A stretch of 64,000 bases of DNA from Hippopus hippopus (GCA_946811185.2 OX328102.1:17919194-17983193), one strand, 5' to 3'; positions 11,271-24,761 are shown, numbered from the stretch's first letter. The notes: a model not told the origin generated them from the sequence alone. Numbers and translations are program-made.

Positions 11271-11619
11271 TTTCATCCTGTATCTTGCACTGTCCACCGT
11301 AACAAAACTAACAATCCTCAGGAGGCGTTGCCAACATTGGCAACCGTTGGCGACGATAAAATAACTCAAATTTAATCAATAAATTCATTTTGTCAAACAA
11401 ATGACTGAATCCTGAGGTAGAATAGTCTTAGAACCATGCAGAAAAGCGACCAAAAGCAAATAACTTCGACTCGGATTGTTCAGGCTGACTCGGTCGATCT
11501 TTTTTGATGATGCATTAAACCCCATTTTCGCAGACAATGGCTTACATGTATTTCATAATCTTATGTATTCAGGGCCAGATAACTGCTTATATGAATAAAG
11601 TGTTGAGTTAAAAAAATCA

Positions 11620-12990
11620 AAGGACTGAAAGTCCTGAAAAGCGGATTTGTTGAACAGTTTTAAGCTATGATTTGATGTAATGAAAATTAATCTTTTTTAT
11701 CACATGTAATACATGTATAATATGTAAGTAATTAGGAGAGTAAGCAAGGGCAATGGGAGTCGAAGTTGTTCCACCAAGTGTGTTGCGCAGCAACTGTTAT
11801 TTTACTACTTATTAGAGTATTAATTTGATTCAAAAATTTGATGGGGTTTTTTTTCTGCCAGTATTATATTTAGGACTGTAATCACGCATAGGACTGGAAA
11901 AAAAAACCAAGATGGATTTATAAGTGAAAGTCATTTGACAAATATATAGAACACTTCAGTTGTTGATTTGTTGATGAGTAAGACTTAAAAAACTGTACAA
12001 AATAGGATGATGATATATCATGATATTTCTGTTAAAACACAGTGTTAAGGTCTACAGCTGTCAATCAATTTCAGCAATCATGGGCAATTTGATCAAAGAG
12101 TACAATATATTGCTACTTACACATGTATGCAATATGAAATTTTTGTGCCTTCTTGAACTTCTTACCAGAGGACAAGATTTTTGACTCCCCCAAATTAAAA
12201 CCAACTATTTAGATTTTCATACCCTCAACAAACTCAAAAATGACTTACTGAATTATAGCTGGAAAATCAATAGTAAAGAAGAACGATAAGATTTCGAAAA
12301 ACAAAATATCTGAATTGATATTTCCTTAATGTACAGCCTCTTTGGGTATTATTAGATTTCATGCCACAGTTTTGGAAAGCTTTGAGGGAATGGTACTTAA
12401 TCAATAACATGTGCCATCAACACGGATTTATATATTCAAATCAGTATCAAGACGTCATATCTGGTGTAATAAAAATAAACAGAGTGACCTATTGCTGAAG
12501 TAGCGTACAATTCCATTATCAAATGCACAAAATTGCATCATTTTACTGAATTTAACCATACACTTTATGTGAAAAGAAATATATATCTGGTAGTATTTAT
12601 TGGCCTTTTACGAAATAATTTGATTTGTGGCATAAAAAATAAATAGCTTGCTATTTAGAGCATAAAAAAAAAGAAAAAAAAAACAATTCAATAGATGGAG
12701 CCCTCAGATTATGTGGTTTGTATTTGTAAAGGGTAGAAAAAATTCTGGAAGAAAGAAAGAAAAGAAATACTGATGTCTTATTTTCCAACACTGTTTTCAT
12801 AAGCCCTATTACACAAGACTCATAAAACATGGGATTTATTGTGTGTTAAAAGGCTAAAAAAAGAAAAATCCTCAAAAATTCTCCCAATTTAACTTTGTAT
12901 GACATAGAATTCAAGGGTCAAATATAGGCCATGTTTGGACAAACCGTAAAGTATTTTGAATACTGATTACATGTATCTGTAACAGTTCTG
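11620..12990. other. No gene seen
   Basis: AT-rich, stop-dense, with A-rich runs at 12661-12682. No repeats of the families found elsewhere in the window. Confidence 0.5.
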
Positions 12991-12994
12991 TTAA

Positions 12995-13085
12995 ATAGCC
13001 CCAAAGGCTCGGATCGAACCTAGAACCTTCAGGTCCAAACTCTGTAGGCAAACGCTCTACCACATTGCTACAAAAGCTAGCTCTA
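12995..13085 (-). mobile_element. tRNA-derived SINE head
   Basis: On the minus strand tagcaatgtggtagagcgtt (A box) and ctaggttcgatccgagcc (B box) have correct spacing. The body is not clearly preserved. It is not a functional tRNA gene: I cannot form an acceptor stem. Confidence 0.65.
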
Positions 13086-13260
13086 TAGCAAGACAGATAA
13101 GTGTATCCTTATACAAACACAAGCTATACATTTATATCAATCTGTGGGATAGACCAGTATACTACATATGGATCCATGTCAGGTTTCCTTGGCATCTGAC
13201 AACTGGATATGGAGAAAATTTTGATTGGGGTTTATTTTAATACTTTACTGAACACTCATG

Positions 13261-13472
13261 TTAACTCTTAGACTGCTAAGCGCGACTCATGACCTTTTAA
13301 GGACAGTGTAGATCAAGATCAGACTGCACAGAATGTGCAGTCTGATCTTTGATCTACACTGTCAGATAAGGAGATATTTATCATCCTCAAAATTACCTTG
13401 AAATAGCAACCTTTTGGATTTTACTATCGACTTGAAGGTATCATTTGAGTTATTCAGCAGGACAAGGGTTAA
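13261..13472 (+). mobile_element. GATCAAGATCAGACTGCA palindrome MITE, 212 bp
   Basis: Bounded by TTAA at both ends (TTAACTCTTAGACTGCTAAG ... AAGGGTTAA). The core is a perfect-stem palindrome near 13309-13365, gatcagactgcaca / tgtgcagtctgatc. This is the second dispersed TTAA-ended family of the window. No coding capacity. Confidence 0.85.
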
Positions 13473-13799
13473 TAACCCTGAAGGAAATAGGCAAATGAAA
13501 GCATCATGGGACAAGGACAAAATTCTGGTAGACAGTATTTTCTCCTGTTCCAACAGTGTTTTTAATCATAAGAGTGAACTTCAGCTCATTTGTATCACTT
13601 TCTGAATTGTTGTCTGCAGATACATTTAAAGAGCCTATACCTTGTCATATGGGGAAGGAATGAATAACGAAATAGCATCCATTTAATTACCATTTTTGAT
13701 AAAAAAAACCAGAAAGTTATTTATGCATAGATGGTGGACATAGACTAATCTGAACAATCTTACAAAAATTAACTCCCCTCTAAATGTGCATCTCGGGTC

Positions 13800-14000
13800 C
13801 TGCATGGCTTAATAATAAAGTTTAAGACTTGTTACCTGATGGCCATATGTTTTTCTGTGGGAGTGTCCTTAGGCAAGACACTTCAGAGCCCTAGCCTAGT
13901 ACTGCAGAAACCCAGACATACATAAATAAGCTAGTCGTAGCAGTTATATGACTGAAATAATGTTGAAAGCGACATTAAATGCCATTCAATTAATCAAATG
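13800..14000 (+). mobile_element. SINE fragment
   Basis: Shares gagtgtccttaggcaagaca and tgactgaaataatgttgaaa with a tail cattaaatgccattcaa. The tail is the same as in the fuller copies at 48089-48395 and 43167-43440. Confidence 0.65.
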
Positions 14001-14766
14001 TGGATCTAACATTGGCCTCTTGCAAGGTTAACCTTTATCTCACATTTCTGTCAGCCTCACAAAATGTAGCTCTTAAATTTTTGAAACATTGGTAGACAAA
14101 CAGATTTTTTTATAATTCTTACCAAAGTATTTTTTTCCCCATTTCATAACACCATAAAGGATACAATGTGTTTTAACTAAGGTAAGTGTGGCTATATTAT
14201 CCCATTTTGAAGGATGTTCAGAAAAACTTTTGAAACAATTTATTCAACTGGCTGAGCTTTATTTGACTGTACTAAAAATCAAGGGTTTTCAGAAGGACTA
14301 GTGATGGTGGTTTTTGTCTGAGATTATGCTTTAAGTCAGATTGAAAATATCAATAGCTCACCCTAGGGTTTGTAAACATGTGAGCTTAAATGAATACACT
14401 AAACATGATGACTATATTTTCCTTTACCATAGCATTTTAAACATTCTTAAAACCATTATTAATCATCATAATGCAAGACTCTTTTGAAATATTGAAACTT
14501 CTGTACTCAGATCAAGGTTTTGATTTTCAAAACAGCATTTTACAAACCTAGTCAGACTATGAACACAAAACTTTCTAAACTTTTATATAGTGGATATAAT
14601 CATATAGACTGCAAACAAATCAAATCTAAAACAGTGTGCCTATAGGAGTGGGATTTTACTATGCTAGGTGGTCTGATCTTAATCTCCTCTTGCTACAAAG
14701 GAAACAAACTGTCCTCATTCTGAAGTATAAAGCATGTATTGTTGTGAAACTTATATGATTTAGTTT

Positions 14767-14993
14767 AAACCCTTACAAAACTATCCAAATTTTAACCGAC
14801 ACTGAGGAAGAAGGCTTTTAAAAAGAATTTGGGAATATGAGAAAATGCTGGTAACCAGCATTTTTCCTTTTCCCACAATGTCTTCAGACCTTCCAAAAGT
14901 AAAATTCATATTTTGAGTCACATTGATTCTGTTTTCAGCAAATGTTTTCCATTTTGGACAAGTCTCAAATTTTGTTGTGTGGTAAAGAGTTAA
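14767..14993 (-). repeat. Hairpin repeat (TTAA-flanked, about 230 bp), first copy
   Basis: The first and leftmost copy of the dominant repeat. I call minus the copies that begin cccttacaaaactatcc, run through aatgctggtaaccagcattt and end ggtaaagagttaa. The hairpin arms are partly eroded. Confidence 0.8.
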
Positions 14994-15788
14994 AAAAAAA
15001 AAAAAAAAAAAACACTGGAGTCCTCTCAGGGAAATAGAAACAATGGCTTTTTGTATGTAATTTCTTACTTAAAGCACATTGTCCTTTCCATGACTCTAAC
15101 ACCAAGGAATCCCTTCAAAGGTTCTTCCTTATTACTACACAACTTAAAACTATTAATTTCAAAATGAAATACAAAATCAAACTAGACACAACAATTTGAT
15201 TGTTCAGATACAATGATTTCTTCTTTCTTTTAAAAAGAAAATTCTTGGTTTTATTCCTGACCTAAAAGAAAATGTTATGTAATAGTCTGAAAGGTGAAAA
15301 CTAAATGGTGTGTTTAGTATTTTCTAAGATTTAGGCCATGTGTAATTCATGAGTATTGAATATACCTTCCTTCTGTTACATAAATGAAAATTCACCTTGT
15401 ATCTTCATAAAGAAACAAGTCAAGAAAATAATGATTTCACAAACGAAAAGTAAGGTCAACTCATGCAGTACCACAAAACGTGAAACTGATTGTAACTACC
15501 TTCAAGAATAATTTGATGTTTGACTGATTTCTGTTGGTTACATTAGTTTCAACACTGTTTCAGTCTTACAGTGACAACAACCCATTTATTTGTGTACGGC
15601 TTGGGCTTTACTAGGTCTAGGCTGATTCTAGGCAGTGTCTTGTCTATAGGTACTCCTACAAAATCTTGGCAACTAGCTAAGTAAGGATAAAATCTGGGAT
15701 AACTCAATTGACACCTTCACCAATCAGCCACATTCTCACAGAACCTCACTAAATAAATGAACAGGATTATGTCATTTCACCGCTATAT

Positions 15789-15832
<44 letters not shown>

Positions 15833-18120
15833 TATATATATAAAACAGGCTGTATAGGTTCAAGCTTAGACCTCATATTCTGCACAGTCTGAACTTAGAT
15901 TATCATACACAGTTTAAAAAAAAGAACCGGTGTTACACTTAACTATAAAAAATGGACTAATATTTAATAATTTCAAGTTCATTTTATGAGTATCACATAA
16001 AACATAAGAGACCTACATGTAATATGCAAACTCACATTCTTGGGTCCATTTCTATTCGGTCAAAAAATGCAGGTGTGAATAAGTACAATGTAAAAAGTGG
16101 AATTTAGTCTCACATATAATGAAAGTTACAGTTAAAGTGTGATGGGATTTTGACATTTTGTCAGTGATTATGTAAGTTTTCTTAATTTACATATAGATGT
16201 AGATTCCTTTTTGAAGTTTTTAGCCATGTCTTTGTGAATTTGAGTGATATTGCATAATTGAACCACTGCAGGGACATGTGCAAAAAAAATATGATGTAGC
16301 ATGATGAGATACTTGAAATTCAATATTAACACTGGTAGAACGGCTATTCGTTACTTCCAATGCTGTTTTGAGTGAATCTATTTTCATGGTCTGAAGATAA
16401 GAATTAAAATCATCACTCATCACCTGGAAGAACATAGTGCATATTATTTGCTTTTTGATATCTGCAAATCCCTGCCCTGGGTACAGCAGAATGGACCAAG
16501 ATCACACTCAGTGTGACAAGTTGCCATGCAAAGTAAAAATTGACCTTTACACAACTAAAATGAAACTTTCAAATTGATAGTACAAATGCAAATATTTCTA
16601 TTTCAAAGTTATTTTTTGGGGAAAAATACCTCCTTACCGGGCAGTATATATCAAAGATCAGACTGCACGTTCGGTGCAATCTGATCTTGATCTACACTGT
16701 CTACAAAAGGTCCTTGAGTAGCACTTAGCAGCCTAAGGGTTGAAGGAATTGGTCCCTCTATATAAAACTTTAAAAACTATAGGCATACTTACATTCTGAG
16801 GTTTGAATTACTTGCTCTTTACATGAAGCACAGTTACAGTCTCTAGTATGGGTTGAGCAGCAGTTCATCATAAATATGTACTTTATTTAATACAGTACAT
16901 ATACTTCAATCTCCAAGCATAGAAACGTATCAAAGAATTTAAATCTACCTGTCCAAATAGTAAGACGTATAGATCTAGACTAAGGTGTATTCCTGTGGAC
17001 CCTTTATCAAACATCTGTCTGAAAAATCTGCATTCTTAATTCTTTTGCATGAAAGGTAACAAAATAAAATTCAAGCATATTAAAAGGACTATGAATGGAC
17101 TTTTACACCTTGAAGATAATTGAGTATCTGAGGCTTAAAGTCCAGGATGTTAGGTTAAGTTAGTGGATGTCCAGTTCACAAAGAAGGACACGATTTCCCA
17201 GCGAAAAGCCTCAGTATAAATTCACGTCACGGGTTCGTACTTGATCGGGGCCGTTTGTGAACGAAGGATTTCTTTATGTCCCATCCATAACGGGAGAGAA
17301 ATTTGGAAGCAGTCTTGCATAGATTAAATGTCATTTTTTTTTTTTTTTTTCAATAGACTACACGATCGTCATTTTTTAAAAGTTTCACAGATATGTTTCA
17401 AACAATTCGGAAATTCATCGATAGTGCTATACAAAGAGGGGTACCTAACAAGGTGCCGAATCGACTTTATGGGTTCTGTGTATTCGTTATCGAAAGTATT
17501 GTAAATTATTTACGGCCAAATTTTAGCTAGCTATCTGAATAGTTAAAGATATTTGATATAATACAGAGTTTGAAAATGTAATTTCAATAAGGAATTATTG
17601 CTTAATCTCCTTGCTTATTTCGACAGTGGACGACACAAGTTGTGAATGAACATTTCTTGAATGAAAATAGGGACAGTCTGTGTAAACAATGTTCATACGC
17701 ATATGGCAATATTTAATGGAAAAAAAAAAGAACAAAATTTGTTTAAGTATTTAAAGCATTTCAAACTGACAATTTTTTGTAGTTTTGACGAAATTTCGAT
17801 AAAGAAATGAAATTTAATTTGTATGATTTGTTCAAGTCAGAGCTGAATATCATTTGTAGATCTGCGTTGTTCGTCCCTACGCCAGCCATGCAAAACTGAA
17901 AGTGAGCGCGCATGTGTCGTTACGCATGATGTATTTGGTTCCGGCCAAAACGATCACAGTAAGCGGATGTGCTATATAGCAAATCCGCTAAAAAGTTCTA
18001 GCGCTAGAGCCACATTCGTTATGTTGGCTGCAAATGCTTTCAATTTTGGAACATCAATATTTTTGGTTGTCCCTTAAAAACTTGAAGAGTATGACACTTG
18101 TCTGTAGGGTGTTTATATTA
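14994..18120. other. No gene seen
   Basis: AT-rich non-coding DNA containing a microsatellite (15792), a SINE fragment (15540-15770) and a partial palindrome MITE (16597-16742). From about 17160 the base composition shifts to more CpG-containing sequence. Confidence 0.5.
15792..15842. repeat. (GA)n(TA)n compound microsatellite
   Basis: About 19 GA units followed by about 6 TA units. Confidence 0.95.
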
Positions 18121-18584
18121 AAACGCCATTTACAACTTTTTTCAGTTATAGAAAAGCGACCAGTGCTCCTATTCATGCTTCCCTGGAGTTTCTTTTACTA
18201 GGACTTCGCACACTGATTTTCTCCACAAGCCACCGGATGCTTCCCCAACATAACCATCGACGAAATGATGAACAGCAGAAAGAAACTTTTGGATTCTTAA
18301 ATAAAAATACTATGAGGAAAACGACCTACTTATCGCGTCCCTACAATGTTTCTACAAAAGGTTTCTACTAGTGTTGGTTGAATCTAGTGGCGCTAAATAC
18401 AATTTCTTTTCACTGTAGATTCCATAATTGTAACCCTGTATCATTGTAATACAGAACTGAATCTTGCTCATTGAATGGCAGTTCTCTGATAGAAAACATT
18501 GTGGAAAAAGAAGACCATTCACGTTATGAAAGCGAGCTATTTATCGTATCCCACAGTGTTTCTAAAAGACTTTTTGACTCTCCC

Positions 18585-19330
18585 AAAGCTAAACTCTTCA
18601 CGCTTATCCGTACTTTAGTTATTGGATCTCGTAAAGCTGAATTCATTGTTGCTGGTCTTTAATAGTGTTTTGATCCCGTGACGTAGACTGGTATCAGTCC
18701 GTGAAATAGAGTATTTTCAGTAAAAAAAAAAAAAGAGATCATCAAATAAAACTGCAAAAAAAATACACTAACATAATGTTCTGAATGTCTGATTTAACGA
18801 TTTCAGATGAAGGGCAAATAACAACACATATTTCTATGAGTTTACTTTAGTTGTGTACCTTGTTTATGAGAATGACTCAAATGCAGGGCCTGAATGCCAG
18901 GCTACCCGTGACCCTGAATGCTTCTTGTTGCTGATCCGAAACACTGTTATCGGATCTTGTGACGCTGAATACTTCCTGTTGCTTACTAGCCCCTGATACA
19001 GTGGTTGGATCTTGTGAAGCTAAATTCACCTTCATATGGATTATGGATGGTGCATTATTTGGAAAGGTAAGTAAATTGATACTTGTTTCTGTGTTCTCTC
19101 AATTTTTAATGTCAAAATTTATCATGATACTCATTTTTTTTGTTTGTAATTATCTTATTCCCTGATACTCCTTTTTTTGTAATTGTTTTATTCCCTGACG
19201 CTTCTACATTTATCCGCCATATTTCGTGACGCTAATTCTGTTGTAATAATTGACTTCACACCTCTTAACGCTCCTACAGTTATCCGCCATATTTCGTGAC
19301 GCTGAGTCGGCAGGTGGAATTTATCCCATA
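18585..19330. repeat. Diverged array of TTATCGGATCTCGTGACGCT-like motifs
   Basis: Related blocks: ttattggatctcgtaaagct (18618), ttatcggatcttgtgacgct (18948), gttggatcttgtgaagcta (19002), ttatccgccatatttcgtga (19210 and 19276, each followed by cgct). Unit spacing is irregular. No coding sense. Confidence 0.65.
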
Positions 19331-19435
19331 CTGCAGTCGAAATACTCTCTAATAATAAGGTTTTTTTTTATAGAGTATGTTTTATATTCCATTTTTATTA
19401 CAGAAACAACGTGAAAATGGAATGTTTGGGCGTAT

Positions 19436-19620
19436 TACGCTTCCTGACACTTCCTGACCGGTCATACTAAAATACGCCTTACAGAAAAATTCGCCCTACG
19501 TGCGCCCTACGTTTAATTTATCGCCCTACAAGTATACGGACTGTGTCGGATAGAATTAATTACTTATACCTTCCTGACATGGCCTGACATTTCCTGACAA
19601 TGATTAGGGAGACCCCTTTA
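19436..19620. repeat. Cluster of TTCCTGACA and CGCCCTAC motifs
   Basis: cttcctgac occurs at 19440, 19449 and 19571; a further tcctgaca at 19591; cgccctac three times between 19492 and 19528. Function unknown. Confidence 0.65.
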
Positions 19621-19639
19621 ACTCTTCTGATTTGTAAAT

Positions 19640-19960
19640 TGAGTTTTTAGTGACCTTGGTTACATCTCATCCAGTCGATACACATCGCACCAGATCTGTT
19701 GTCCTATTGGTTTGACTCAGACGGGTTAAGACGACCCAACCCGGGAGAGATAACCGTAGAAAGGTCGCCATGTTGATGACTTTCTCACCGACTAGCTGCC
19801 CGAATTGTCAAACCTGTATAAAGCCGTGAACTAGCTCTATCATTTTTCGACACAAGATTCACACGACAGAATTTCCTCCTAGTGTGTTTTCTTTGCATTA
19901 TCAAACCCACTTTTAGATCAGTACCTGTAATGTAATGTAATTTTTGAGATATTCACATAC
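19640..19960 (+). promoter_or_regulatory. Possible TATA promoter or solo LTR
   Basis: GC-richer than its flanks, with ctattggtttg (inverted CCAAT) near 19706, tgtataaagcc near 19816 and ctatcattttt 30 bases on. No ORF follows. TG...CA ends and a target duplication could not be fixed, so an LTR is only a possibility. Confidence 0.3.
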
Positions 19961-20059
19961 TGTACTATTTAATCCAACTCTTATTGTTATCTCCTATTAC
20001 AAACTACAAAGCTCCTTCTGTATATCTTAATTTCTACTGAAAATAAAAACTATAGATGG

Positions 20060-21930
20060 AGAAACCTAACATTATCATTTAGCATTCAAGCTTTTCCAGT
20101 AAGTTTTAAAACTGTCCTTATTGAAAGCATACGCAAACAAAATATCAATGGTGTTCATACGGTTTGATTTGTATATAGAAAAAAATGCTGACCTCTTTTT
20201 TCACTATCTTCCTTGTTTTCAAAAGCTGTCTTACTCCAGGCCAAATTTGGTAAGGGGTAAAAACCACGATCTTGATCTGCAATCTCTGATACATTAAAAC
20301 TTTCTGAATAAAAGCTACCTTGAAATTGCTCTCTTATGGGTCTGTTTTCTAGACTTTTGACTCATCCTAATTGTGAGCTTTAGCAGACTACAAATTAAAT
20401 GCATGTGGTAAAAATAGTGAAAGGGTAGGAAACATTGATGGAAAAGGCTTTCACCATTTTCTCCTTTTTTCCACAGAACCTTTCTTCTGAAGGTGGTTAA
20501 AATATATGCTTGGTTTGGAAAGAGTTGAAAATAACTTAACCCTTTACCAGAGAAGAAAAAGATAAACTTGTCCAAACTCAAAGAACCTGCAGACAACAAG
20601 ATGTGCATCAAATCATGAGAGTTGTCTTAGACAGATAGAAAGAATGTTGTACAAGAATATGGTAACCTGCAATTCTTAATTTTCTCACAATGTTTTCAAA
20701 TGCCTTTTTCCTCAAGTTCGTTAGACCATGGGAATCGTTTTGTTAAGGGTCAACTCGTGATCAGATGACACATCTTTATCATTGTCTATTCGAAAGCGTT
20801 TTCAGACATTGAAATAAGTGCTGCTCGAATGACACATATATCATGGTTTGCCTGTAAAAAGGTGAAAAAGAGTGGACCAAGATTAATTGTTTAATTACCA
20901 GCTTTTTCTCCTGATGTTTCCATTCTGAGTCTTTTTCTCGGGTTGTATATGCGGAATCATTTGGTAGCGGGGTAGAAAACTAGTTCAAGTAATGAAATGG
21001 AGAGATTTTTTAAGGACAGAATAATTTCTGATATTTATGATTTGGAAAAGATTCGAGGAAATGAAGGTATGATTGGTGACAAGAAAGTCCTTAGAACTGT
21101 GTTGCAACCCCACATTTACCAGACCACAAAAATAAGGCTTGTCAAAATTGAAACCAATTTTGGAAGGAAAGAAAATATCGTAGGATTAGCACAAAATGCT
21201 GGTTACCATCATATTGTCCCGATCCCAGAACACTTTCAAACGGCTCTTTCCTTTGAGTCATTAAAACAGAAAACTGTGTGGTAACATCTGAAAATGATAA
21301 ACATTTTCTCCTTTTAAGGAAATGTTTTCAAAAAGCGTCTTCTTTTGGATTATAAAACTCAGGGAGTGCTTGGAAAATCTGTCTTACCTCATAGATATGT
21401 TGTAATGATCCTGGAGAACATGCATTTTGAAAACATTGTATAAAAAGGATAAAAATTAAATGCTGTTAACTAGCATGTCCTTTTCCCTGTTTTCTACCAT
21501 TTTAAAGGCAGAAATCGTCATATTAGGTATATTTAATTTGCTGTCTACAAATGTTTTCACTTAGGTCAGGTTTAAAATTTTGTCAGGATACAGAGTTACT
21601 CCAACAATATGTGAGACCTCAGTATCAAGTGTAAAAGTATCTGAAAGAATCAAAATGCTTCCCTTACTGATGCACAACATTGTTTTATTCGTATCTAATT
21701 TAACACTATTTTAACATTTTTTTCACTTATATTGCAGTGGCCAATGCATGTACTATGCTTTCCAAAAATGTTGTAACAAAAAAAAAAAAATGTCAAAAAA
21801 GTACGGAGCGATGAGAGAGGAAGGAATGCTGTCACAAAGACTACAAAGACTATCAGCAATCCTTGAAAAGAATTTGGCTATCCAAGAGGCTCTGTATGTT
21901 ACTAGCTGAACATTCAAAGTCGGTAAGATG
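20060..21930. other. No gene; eroded hairpin-repeat remnants
   Basis: Pieces near 20420-20620, 21100-21290 and 21400-21600 resemble the hairpin repeat (for example aatgctggttaccatcat at 21195) but lack clear ends. The 95-codon ORF at 20997 reads through one of these and is not believed. Confidence 0.5.
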
Positions 21931-21936
21931 CTTGTT

Positions 21937-22235
21937 ATGTACTTTGCTTAATTCAGATGTACTGGTTGTGATTAAATCTTATGTGTTTCATGTAGGAACA
22001 TAGACATTCTAACAGTGACTATTGTTTTATGTATGTATATTGATTGTCACAGTTTATGTACTCCAGTTTGATATGTACTTTGCTTCATATAGATGTGCTG
22101 GTTATGATTAAATCTTATGTGCTTTGTGTAGAAATTTCAACAGTGACTATTGTGATTTGTATGTATATTTGTTGCCACATTTGTTTGATATGTGCTTTGC
22201 TTCATTCAGATGTGCTGGATGTGATTAAACATCTA
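21937..22235. repeat. Short tandem repeat, about 2.3 units of 117-136 bp
   Basis: Unit starts atgtactttgctt (21937), atgtactttgcttcat (22073), atgtgctttgcttcatt (22190); each is followed by agatgt-ctgg-tgtgattaaa. Confidence 0.85.
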
Positions 22236-22313
22236 AATATGTATCTTTCTCTTTGGTTCAATCTATCTCTCTATCTGTCTGTCTGTCTGTCCTATCTAAA
22301 AAACACGCAATGC

Positions 22314-22392
22314 AGGGTGGGGGGAATGGACAGGGGGGAATTGTCCAGGGGAGAATTGTCCAGGGAGGGGTGTCCTGGGGGAAATGTCCTAG
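22314..22392 (+). repeat. G-rich short tandem repeat
   Basis: About five imperfect units of ggggaattgtccagg, with G runs of 4-6 spaced 7-14 bases apart; strand-asymmetric and a G-quadruplex candidate. Confidence 0.85.
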
Positions 22393-23585
22393 AATCATGA
22401 TTGTTATGCAATCATCTTTTCATGCTTATACCAGAGCATCTTTTGCTTGCATTTGTTCAAAACTACATTAATTACGACTTTTTTCGCTTTAATTGTTTTT
22501 GTTTTCATGTACTTTCTGGTACATTTGTGTGTGATGAAAATGTGTTAATGTTCTTGACTTGAATATTTGTGATAATGATTAAATAGTTGTCCATGGTTGG
22601 ATTTTGAAATTAACAAATGGGTAAGTAATTTTCCAAAATCAAATGTAATCTTAGCAATAAAAAATTGACAAAGGTTAGGGTTACATGTCAAATTTATCTT
22701 ACGCGAAATGGTCATTCTTTCCCAACCCACTTTGCGACAAGCAATTTTTTTTTTTCCATTTTGTAGTGATCGTCGGTATTTAACCAGCATTTTCTCCTTT
22801 TCATACAATGTTTTCTATACTTTCAAAGACAATTTCAATAATTTTATCCACATTTACTTTGTGGTCTACAAATGCTTTCCACTTGGACAAATCTAAATTT
22901 TTCTTGTTTTGTAAAGAGTAAATAAATTTATGACAAATAGTGGGAGACAGTAGCATAGGAGTAGAGCATCTTATATTAGAGGTCCTAGATCCTGTGGCAA
23001 TTGGAGTCAACCTGTTGGACTACAAACAACCTGGCATCAGTACTGGTTCAGGAAGGTATCATCCCCATTGCGTCATCCAAGGTGTAAAACTTACTTCACA
23101 GTTCATATACATGTATTTATTCAAATTGTGGCCCAAATGATGTTGATTTGTCGTTGAAAGTGTTCATAATTATTGTGTGAACTTTCCTACAATGTTTTCA
23201 AAGACCTTATTTTCCAGGTTTATTAAAACTCGAGATTGTTGGGTAAAGGATTGAACTACTTCTATGTGGCTCACATGATGAGAAAACATTTATACACTGA
23301 AAAGGTTGACAACTCTGTGGTAAAAGAAGAAGATGCTAGTGTTCAGGAAACCTTTTTTCCTTAGCGGGCTTTAAAGGGCAAATCAACAAGTTTCAGATAT
23401 GGTTAATTTTCAAATCTACACTTATCAAATGGTAACCTGGTAATGTTGTAATTTGAAAAAAAAATTAGTAAAAGTACTTTTTTTCAATTCATATTTCTGC
23501 TTATTAATTTTTATTGCATCGCTTATCTCCCTTACTTATTGTTGCGTCCCTTGATTTGTGACGTCATAGGAGAGCTTGTTTCAAT

Positions 23586-23696
23586 ATGGACGTTGTTTAC
23601 GATAGTGAACTGAGCGATATTGAAGACGAAGAAATAGACGATTCTGGGCCGGTAAGGCCGTACATGTACGAGCCAATTTTTAAAGAAACTTATTAA
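23586..23696 (+). CDS. Short acidic ORF at the left end of the Kolobok-like element
   Basis: 36 codons, MDVVYDSELSDIEDEEIDDS then RPYMYEPIFKETY and TAA. The acidic start followed by PYxYEP resembles the N-terminus of some transposon-associated proteins in marine invertebrates that I cannot name firmly. A good donor (gtaagg at 23652) lies in it, so it may be a first exon. Starts 211 bases inside the left end, mirroring the THAP gene at the right end. Confidence 0.45.
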   Translation: MDVVYDSELSDIEDEEIDDSGPVRPYMYEPIFKETY

Positions 23697-24414
23697 GTTC
23701 CCGATACTTTTGAAGACATTTCCCCGACACTTTAGTTTCATGTCAAATAACCCTTTTCTTGACTTTTACGATTGATAATCGTGAGATGTTAGTTCTAACT
23801 ATTTGTTGATGGGTCCTTGTTGATATTTGTACCTTGTAAAGAATTCTGTAAACATTGACGGGTACAAGTTTATTCTCTCGTGGGTGAAGGGTTACACAAT
23901 AAATCACGATTTTCATGAGAATAAGAATATTTTGAAATGCTGTTAACCAGCATGAAATTTGATAAAGAATATGTTCCGAGATTATTAAGACTTAATTCTC
24001 AAAATTATTTTAAAAATTATTTTAGTTGTTTTTCTTACCATACAGAAATACATGAACATCAGAGAGAGGGAGAGGGGATCTACCAGTGTGAAATACTTTT
24101 TTGCTGTTTACCTTGTCCACATGATCCATTCAATGCAAAAATTTATCATACATGTATAGCTATTGTATGTTCCATATAGAGCTTCTCTGTGAAAGTCTTA
24201 AACTCTGAATTGTAATTTGTTCAGTTCTTGTTTGTCTTATGCAAATTGTTTCAATTTGGGTAAGTCTCAATTTGGTCTACCGTCTACTTGGGACTGAGCG
24301 GTTAATACTGACATTCCGGTCAAATTGCAGTATAGACGACTTCAGATTCATTGTAAAAACATAGAAAGAGCTGGTAACTATCAATTGGTCCTTTATCCAC
24401 AATATTTTCTATTT

Positions 24415-24647
24415 TTAACTCTTTACCAAACAACAAAATATTAAACAGGTCCAAATTGAAATCACTTGCAGACGACAAAATAAAGATAAGTATTTCAAAA
24501 ATTGAAATTTGTTTCCAGCAGAGTAGAAAACATTGTGGTTAAAGGAGAAAATGCTGGCTACCAGCATTATCTCCTTTTCCTACAATGTTTTTAAAAGGCT
24601 TCTGTCTCAGGGTCGTAAAAACTAGGGATTGATTGGTAAAGGGTTGA
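24415..24647 (+). repeat. Hairpin repeat inside the Kolobok-like element
   Basis: Full-length plus copy; arms ggagaaaatgctggc / accagcattatctcc. It lies inside the transposon at 23375-26796. Confidence 0.85.
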
Positions 24648-24761
24648 ATATAAATCCCACACATTGGGCACGAGTTTTGTTTTGGTTCCCAGTAGAGTAT
24701 CCGAAGAGATTAGTACGAGTTGTATGAACTTGTTTCTCAAGAGGTGTAAAATACATGTTTA

